Below, one piece after another: positions 59,030-64,000 of a DNA stretch of 64,000 bases. The position numbers and the translations under genes were made by a program. A model generated the notes under the pieces. That model saw only the letters and a program-made list of their open reading frames with translations. It ran no database searches and had not been told where the DNA came from. The stretch spans positions 1 through 64,000 of the forward strand of contig JBOGUF010000059.1 in assembly GCA_050696075.1 (NCBI GenBank), written 5' to 3'. This DNA is from JBOGUF01 sp050696075 (lineage in GTDB: Bacteria > Chloroflexota > Chloroflexia > Thermomicrobiales > UBA6265). The stretch's first letter is position 1. The number at the start of each line of letters is the position of its first letter.

Positions 59030-59599
59030 TCAACCTGATTGTTGACTCAACGCGGCTGGTTCAGTAACCGCCGCCTCCCACTCTGATTTCAGGAGGGCAT
59101 ACCTGGCGTGGTCAACGCGAATGCCAGCGATGACAAGGTAGGCGCGGGCGATGCCTTCGAACTGGAAGCCGTTCTGTTCAAGGACCCGGCGGGAGGCGGT
59201 ATTGTCGATGGCGGCGATGGCCTCCAGGCGAAAGAGATCGAGCTTAGCCGCGCCGAAGACGATCGGCAGGACGGCACCGACCGCCGCCGTGGCGTAGCCT
59301 CGACCGCGCAGCGTCTCGGTGATGGTGTAGCCGAGGGAGGCCGTGCCGTGTTCGCGATTGACGATGGGGACGGTGACCCAGCCGGCGTCGCCCTCCGCCG
59401 TTTCAACGATCCACTGGAACTCGCCGATCGCGGTCGGGGAGATCGACTCCAGTCCGCGCATGATGAGCATGTCGCGCAGCTCCTTGATCGTGCGCTGTTG
59501 AAGTGGCTGATAGCGACGGGCGCTCGGTTCGGCACGCCAGCGGGCGACCATCTCCGCGTCGCTCGGCCCCACCCGCCGTAGATTGATCCGCGGACACAT
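59030..59599 (-). CDS. GNAT family N-acetyltransferase (RimJ/RimL-like)
   Basis: A 189-residue acetyltransferase of the RimJ/RimL type: INLRRVGPSDAEMVARWRAEP at the start, the acetyl-CoA loop LRGRGYATAAVGAV and the C-terminal LEAIAAIDNTASRRVLEQNGFQFEGIARAY, which is the hallmark of this group. ATG 59599 follows GGAGGGAGC. It lies 11 bp before the tartrate-type dehydrogenase gene, probably cotranscribed. The substrate is unknown. Confidence 0.88.
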   Translation of the reverse strand: MCPRINLRRVGPSDAEMVARWRAEPSARRYQPLQQRTIKELRDMLIMRGLESISPTAIGEFQWIVETAEGDAGWVTVPIVNREHGTASLGYTITETLRGRGYATAAVGAVLPIVFGAAKLDLFRLEAIAAIDNTASRRVLEQNGFQFEGIARAYLVIAGIRVDHARYALLKSEWEAAVTEPAALSQQSG

Positions 59600-59649
59600 G
59601 CTCCCTCCATTCAGCATTCAGGCCGCGACAGCCTATCAATGGTTGGCGC

Positions 59650-59679
59650 GCGCCGCCAGAGCTGGCGGCGCTCTTTTTG
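59650..59679 (+). terminator. intrinsic terminator-like hairpin upstream of ppc
   Basis: GCGCCGCCAG and CTGGCGGCGC form a 10-bp stem closed by AG (effectively a GAGC tetraloop), followed by TCTTTTTG. This is the best Rho-independent signal in the window, on the plus strand. It lies between divergent genes, about 130 bp before the ppc start, so it may be an attenuator in a ppc leader or stop antisense transcription. Confidence 0.6.
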
Positions 59680-59806
59680 TACCGCGTACCCTTGTTTCGG
59701 CCGGCGCCGGCGATGTACGGTGCCGGCACGATGACGATGCGTGATCCGAGCGGATGCCAACGATGACGGAGAATCAATACGGGACAATGGCGCGGCGGGG
59801 TGTCCG

Positions 59807-62548
59807 ATGGTGACGACCGTCCGCGGCAAGAGCCGCACGCTCTCCGACGACGTCTATCTCCTTGGCGACCTCTTGGGCGAGGTGATCCGCACCCAAGCCG
59901 GCCAGGACGCCTTCGATTTGGAAGAAGAGGTGCGGGCGCTCGGCAAACGGTTGCGTGCCGGCGATCTGGCGGCTGGGGACCGGTTGGCAACCCTCGTGGC
60001 CGGCATCTCGACGGACGAGGCTAAGGTCCTCATTCGCGCCTTCACCAACTACTTCCAGCTCATTAATTTGTCCGAGGACAACGAGCGCATTCGGCGCATT
60101 CGACGGCGCGAGGCGGAGCACCACCCGGAGTCACGGCGCGGCTCGGTGCGTGAAGCGGTCGAAATCCTGGCGCGGCAAGGCGTGTCGGCGGACGACTTCC
60201 AACGGCTGCTGCATCGCGCCGAGGTGCGGCTGGTGCTGACCGCCCATCCGACCGAGGCCCGCCGCCGAACGGTGATCGACAAACTGGCCCGCGTCTTCCA
60301 CGTCATCCGCGACCTCGACGAACGGGCAGTGCTGCCGCGCGAGAATGAGCGCATCCGCACCCGCTTGGCCTCGACGATCGCCGAGCTGTGGAGTTCGAAC
60401 GAGGTGCGCGCGGTGCAGCCGTCAGTCCTGGACGAAGTGCGCGCCGGACTCGTCTACTTTCGCTCGACCCTCTTCGACGTCGTGCCCTTGATCTATCGTG
60501 ATCTGGAAGAGGCCGCGGCGGCGGTCTACCCCGACGCCGAATTGACCGTGCCGTCCTTCTTGAGTTTTGGGTCCTGGATCGGGGGCGATCGCGACGGAAA
60601 CCCAAACGTCACCCCGGCGGTGACGGTGGAGACGCTGCGCTTGATGCGCGACGCGGCGTTGCAGATGTTGGAGACGCGGCTCAACGACCTGTCCGGGCGC
60701 ATCTCGGTTTCGACCTTGGTCACCGGTCCGGCGCCGCTGATGCAGCGCCTGATCAAGGAGAATCGAGAGCGATTTCCCGCACTCGGAGACGAGCTGGCGC
60801 GGCTCAATGCGGACGAATCGTACCGCCAGGCGATCACGTTGGTGCGGGAGCGGGTGCGCGCGGTGCGCCTGGATCAGCCTGGCGCTTACGATGCCCCTGA
60901 CGAGCTCGTCGCCGATTTGCGCTCCATCGAGCAGGCGCTGCGGGAGCACCGCGAACCGCTCATTTTGGCGGGCGATCTGCACGACGTCATCCGCCAGGCC
61001 GAGGTGTTCGGCTTCCACTTTGCCCGGCTCGACGTCCGGGACCACGCCCAGCGGCACGAGGTCGCCCTGGCCGAGGCCTTCGCCGCGACGGCTGTCGAGC
61101 TGCGCTATGGCGACCTGTCAGAACCTGATCGAATCGCGCTGTTGTCCAGAGAGATCGCCAACCCGCGCCCGTTGCTGCCGAGCGATCTCTCCGGGTTTGG
61201 CGATGGCGCGCGGGAGGTGGTTGAGACCTTCCGGACGGTGCGGGACATCTTGAACCACGGTCATCAAGGTGCGATCCAGACCTACGTTATCTCCGGCGCG
61301 GACGAGGTGTCCGACGTGCTGGAGGTGCTGCTCCTGATGAAAGAGAGCCAGCTTGCCGGCCATGGCGGAGAGAACGCGGCCCTAAAGATTGCGCCGCTCT
61401 TCGAGCAAGGGGCGTCGCTGGCGGCGGCTCCGGCGATCATAACGGAATTGCTCGATCTGCCCGTCTATCGGGCAGCGCTGAACGCGCGGGGCGAGGCGCA
61501 AGAGATCATGATCGGCTACTCCGACTCGAACAAGGACATCGGCTATCTTGGGTCGTCGTGGTCGCTCTACAACGCCCAAATCGACCTGGCGCGGGTCTTC
61601 GAGGAGCGGAAGATCGACTTCACCTTCTTTCACGGTCGGGGCGGTTCGATCGGGCGCGGCGGCGGACCGACCAACGTCGCGATCTTGGCACAGCCGCCGG
61701 GGACCGTGCGCGGACGGATGAAGCTGACGGAGCAGGGCGAGGTGATCTCGGCCCGGTACTCGACCTGGGAGATTGCCCACCGCGAGCTCGAATTAGTCAC
61801 TGGCGCGGTGCTCGTGAGCACGGTCGGGGCGCTCTCCCAGCCCACGGCGGAGCGGTTGCGGGCGTTCCGCGAGCCAATGGCGCGGATGGCTGAGTGGTCG
61901 GCTGAGGCATATCGCGACCTCGTCTACGGCGACCCCGACTTCATTTCCTTTTTTCAACAGGCGACGCCGATCGGCGAGATCGAAGGATTGCAACTGGGAT
62001 CGCGGCCCGCGCGGCGGTCGACCTCGCGGCAGATTCAGGATTTGCGGGCGATCCCCTGGGTCTTTTCCTGGACGCAGGCGCGCATCATCCTGCCGGGCTG
62101 GTTCGGGATGGGTACGGCGTTAGCGCGCGGGCGCGACGAGTTCGGCCTCGACCTGTTGCAAGAGATGGACCGGGATTGGCCCTTCTTCAACGCGTTGGTC
62201 AGCAATGCAGAACTGGCGCTGGCGAAGGCGGATCTCCGCATCGGTGAGCGCTACGTCCAGCTCGTCGAGCGGGCCGAGATGCGTGAACGCATCTGGTCCC
62301 GCGTCCGCGCCGAATTCGATCTGACGGTTGAGACGATCCTGGCGGTGACTAGTCAGGTCCGTCTCATGGACCGCGAGCCGGTCTTGCAGCGCTCCATCGA
62401 GCGCCGCAATCCCTACGTTGATCCGCTCTCCTTCATTCAGTTGGAGTTGCTGCGCCGCCTGCGGACAGAAGGGAAGCCAGAGACGTATCTCCGGCCGGTG
62501 TTGTTGGCGGTTAATGGGATTGCTAACGCGCTGAAGAACACAGGATAG
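59807..62548 (+). CDS. ppc: phosphoenolpyruvate carboxylase
   Basis: Ppc fixes bicarbonate onto PEP to give oxaloacetate, replenishing the TCA cycle. The 913-residue protein has the catalytic His in VLTAHPTEARRR (H147), FGSWIGGDRDGNPNVT, the EIMIGYSDSNKDIGYL segment and the arginine/glycine loop FFHGRGGSIGRGGGP (R611), then LTEQGEVI. The family's C-terminal NTG is present as LKNTG. I start at ATG 59807; the frame is open to GTG 59741, but no family sequence lies there. It is divergent from the GNAT gene. Confidence 0.95.
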   Translation: MVTTVRGKSRTLSDDVYLLGDLLGEVIRTQAGQDAFDLEEEVRALGKRLRAGDLAAGDRLATLVAGISTDEAKVLIRAFTNYFQLINLSEDNERIRRIRRREAEHHPESRRGSVREAVEILARQGVSADDFQRLLHRAEVRLVLTAHPTEARRRTVIDKLARVFHVIRDLDERAVLPRENERIRTRLASTIAELWSSNEVRAVQPSVLDEVRAGLVYFRSTLFDVVPLIYRDLEEAAAAVYPDAELTVPSFLSFGSWIGGDRDGNPNVTPAVTVETLRLMRDAALQMLETRLNDLSGRISVSTLVTGPAPLMQRLIKENRERFPALGDELARLNADESYRQAITLVRERVRAVRLDQPGAYDAPDELVADLRSIEQALREHREPLILAGDLHDVIRQAEVFGFHFARLDVRDHAQRHEVALAEAFAATAVELRYGDLSEPDRIALLSREIANPRPLLPSDLSGFGDGAREVVETFRTVRDILNHGHQGAIQTYVISGADEVSDVLEVLLLMKESQLAGHGGENAALKIAPLFEQGASLAAAPAIITELLDLPVYRAALNARGEAQEIMIGYSDSNKDIGYLGSSWSLYNAQIDLARVFEERKIDFTFFHGRGGSIGRGGGPTNVAILAQPPGTVRGRMKLTEQGEVISARYSTWEIAHRELELVTGAVLVSTVGALSQPTAERLRAFREPMARMAEWSAEAYRDLVYGDPDFISFFQQATPIGEIEGLQLGSRPARRSTSRQIQDLRAIPWVFSWTQARIILPGWFGMGTALARGRDEFGLDLLQEMDRDWPFFNALVSNAELALAKADLRIGERYVQLVERAEMRERIWSRVRAEFDLTVETILAVTSQVRLMDREPVLQRSIERRNPYVDPLSFIQLELLRRLRTEGKPETYLRPVLLAVNGIANALKNTG

Positions 62549-62563
62549 TGGAGTACTGGGTAC

Positions 62564-64000
62564 TCACCGGGCGGTATCGCCCCCGCCGCCTGGCGCGGCT
62601 GGGGCTCCCCCGTCAGTGTCGCCATCGCCGCCGATGGCGTAGAGGAAGCCATCGCGGCTGCCGATGAGGACGAGGCCGTCGACGACGGTGGGTGACGATT
62701 CGATCTCGTCGGACGTGGCGTAGTTCCAGCGCCGGTCGCCGGAGAGGCGGTCGACCGCATAGACGCTGGCGCCGCTGGCGACGTAAACGGTGTCGCCGGC
62801 GACGACCGGCGACGATGCGACCGGCATGCCCGTCGGCAGTAGCCAGAGCGGTTCGCCGGCGGTGGCGTCGAGCGCGTAGAGTCCCCCATCGTCACTGCCG
62901 ACGTAGACTACGCCGTCGATGACGGCCGGCGACGATTCGCCGCCGATGCCGTATTGCCATCGCTCATCCCCGGTCTTGACGTCGACGGCGAAGGTCGTTT
63001 GGCTCTTGCTGGTAACGTAGACGGCGCCGTCGACCACCGAGGGCGCGGCGAAGACGCCGCCACCGGTCGGGAACTTCCAGGCGATCTTACCGGTGTCGGC
63101 CTTGATCGCATAGAGATTGCCGTCGTCGCTGCCGATGAAGACCATGCCTTCGGCGACCGCCGGCGAGGAGAAGATCAACCCGTCGATCTGGAAGTGCCAT
63201 TTCGCCTCGTGGGTGGCGATGTCGATGGCGTAGAGGTGGCCTTCTTGGCTGCTGACGTAGACGACGCCGCCGCTGACCGTCGGCGACGACTGGCCGATGT
63301 GCGGCATCCCGAATTGCCACAGCAAGGCGCCGGTATCGGCGGCGATCGCGTAGAGCGCGTACCCCCCGCCGATAAAGACCGTCCCGTTGGCGATGGCGGG
63401 GGAGGAGCGGACGATCACGTAGTCGTTGAGGTCGTATTCCCAGCGGTCTTCGCCGGTCGCCTCGTCGATGGCGAGGAGGGAACCGGACTTGGTGCCGACA
63501 TAGATGACGCCCTCACTCACGGCCGCGGTGGAATAGAGTTCGCCGCCGGTATGGACGCGCCACTCGATGGTAGGATCGCCGACGGGGCCGGGGCCGGGGT
63601 GCCGACCGGTGTGCGCCGGGTCGCCGCGGAACATGGCGACGGTGCCCTGGCCGGTCGTGCGGACCGGACTGCCGGCGGCGGTTTCTTCCCATTCGGCTTC
63701 GGCGGTCGCCTCGGCGTTCGCGGAGGCGGGGGCGTTAGCCGAGCCCTCGTTCACGGCCGGCGGATCGAACAGACGTACCCCGATGGCCGAAAGCGCGACG
63801 ACAGCGACCGCATTCGTCAGCAGGCCGGCTTTCGCCATCTGCGAAGGGTCGTGCCGCAAATGCCAGAATCCAAAGACCGCGAGTAGGATCCCGCTGGTCC
63901 ACATGCCATAGGAGACGGGCGGATCAATCGTGAAGATGACCGGGATCGCAATGAGGATCGCGCCGATCCAGGACCACCCCGCCCCACCGACTGGATCACG
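62564..64000 (-). CDS. membrane-anchored PQQ-type beta-propeller protein (5' end cut by window)
   Basis: The reading frame is open from the window edge, so the N-terminus lies outside. The visible 478 residues begin with hydrophobic segments (WSWIGAILIAIPVIF, MWTSGILLAVFGFWHL and LLTNAVAVVALSAIGV), so the protein is anchored in the membrane. An Ala/Glu-rich linker leads to a seven- or eight-bladed PQQ-like (PQQ_2/BamB-like) propeller, whose repeats read VVYVGSDDGGLYALDATAGEPLW and variants of SSPAVADGxVYVGS. It lacks obvious catalytic motifs, and such propellers may be binding scaffolds or quinoprotein-like. An ATG at 63904 is internal, between membrane segments. Confidence 0.8.
   Translation of the reverse strand, partial: RDPVGGAGWSWIGAILIAIPVIFTIDPPVSYGMWTSGILLAVFGFWHLRHDPSQMAKAGLLTNAVAVVALSAIGVRLFDPPAVNEGSANAPASANAEATAEAEWEETAAGSPVRTTGQGTVAMFRGDPAHTGRHPGPGPVGDPTIEWRVHTGGELYSTAAVSEGVIYVGTKSGSLLAIDEATGEDRWEYDLNDYVIVRSSPAIANGTVFIGGGYALYAIAADTGALLWQFGMPHIGQSSPTVSGGVVYVSSQEGHLYAIDIATHEAKWHFQIDGLIFSSPAVAEGMVFIGSDDGNLYAIKADTGKIAWKFPTGGGVFAAPSVVDGAVYVTSKSQTTFAVDVKTGDERWQYGIGGESSPAVIDGVVYVGSDDGGLYALDATAGEPLWLLPTGMPVASSPVVAGDTVYVASGASVYAVDRLSGDRRWNYATSDEIESSPTVVDGLVLIGSRDGFLYAIGGDGDTDGGAPAAPGGGGDTAR

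Noticed and set aside
1..64000. CRISPR arrays, tRNA or rRNA genes, insertion sequences, integrase or attachment sites
   Set aside because: None were recognised in reading the intergenic regions. The repeats found are short palindromes or heptamer arrays without spacers, and no transposase or integrase gene is present. A tRNA scan could still reveal something missed.

Overview
The window is one contiguous, gene-dense, GC-rich bacterial chromosome segment. It holds about 53 complete protein genes and two genes cut by the window edges. I see no rRNA, tRNA, CRISPR array, transposase or phage genes. The mix of genes (TreY/TreZ, an archaeal-type NurA-HerA-Mre11-Rad50 set, a Tat-exported PhoX, a PIG-V-like mannosyltransferase, a c-di-AMP receptor, tandem Uma2 genes, a split methylmalonyl-CoA mutase) and the frequent GTG/TTG starts suggest a Chloroflexota bacterium, perhaps of the Thermomicrobia/Sphaerobacter side. 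That placement is inference from gene content, not from a marker-gene tree.

Layout. 1-6.7 kb (minus): treZ, treY, a GNAT acetyltransferase and argH. 7.0-7.9 kb: a secreted SH3/NodB-like protein that has lost its metal ligands. 8.2-15.5 kb (plus): the tightly overlapping operon nurA-herA-mre11-rad50. 15.6-23.3 kb: an XRE regulator, an atypical SDR, a mannosyltransferase, an aminotransferase, guaB, parA and pyrF. 23.5-30.7 kb (plus): mreD, PBP2, methylmalonyl-CoA epimerase and mutase catalytic subunit, a GT4 glycosyltransferase and thiL. 30.8-32.8 kb (minus): phoX behind a recognisable Pho box. 33.0-42.9 kb (plus): two iron-acquisition operons. The first is nitroreductase, a DUF3386-like protein, a haem ABC transporter and a DUF151-like protein. 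The second is a Fe(III) ABC transporter followed by tsaE. Both operons start with a TTGACA-N18-TAGG(A/T)T promoter followed at once by an operator sharing the half-sites AATTCCGA-N9-TCGGAATT, so they look like one regulon. 42.9-46.3 kb (minus): a carbohydrate ABC transporter without its ATPase. 46.5-52.6 kb (plus): tsaB, rimI, tsaD, an inositol-monophosphatase-like enzyme, small signalling-type proteins and an M20 peptidase. 52.6-55.8 kb (minus): two Uma2 paralogues, an Asp/Glu racemase-like protein and a toxin-like protein with a candidate nuclease end. 56.0-59.6 kb: hydroxypyruvate isomerase and tartronate semialdehyde reductase facing a tartrate/malate dehydrogenase and a GNAT. 59.8-64.0 kb: PEP carboxylase and a membrane-anchored PQQ-type beta-propeller protein.

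The most interesting parts are the complete DNA end-resection operon of archaeal type, the iron regulon with paired palindromic operators and a structured leader inside the haem operon, palindromes built from 7-base units at several gene boundaries, and the toxin-like protein at 54.5-55.8 kb.
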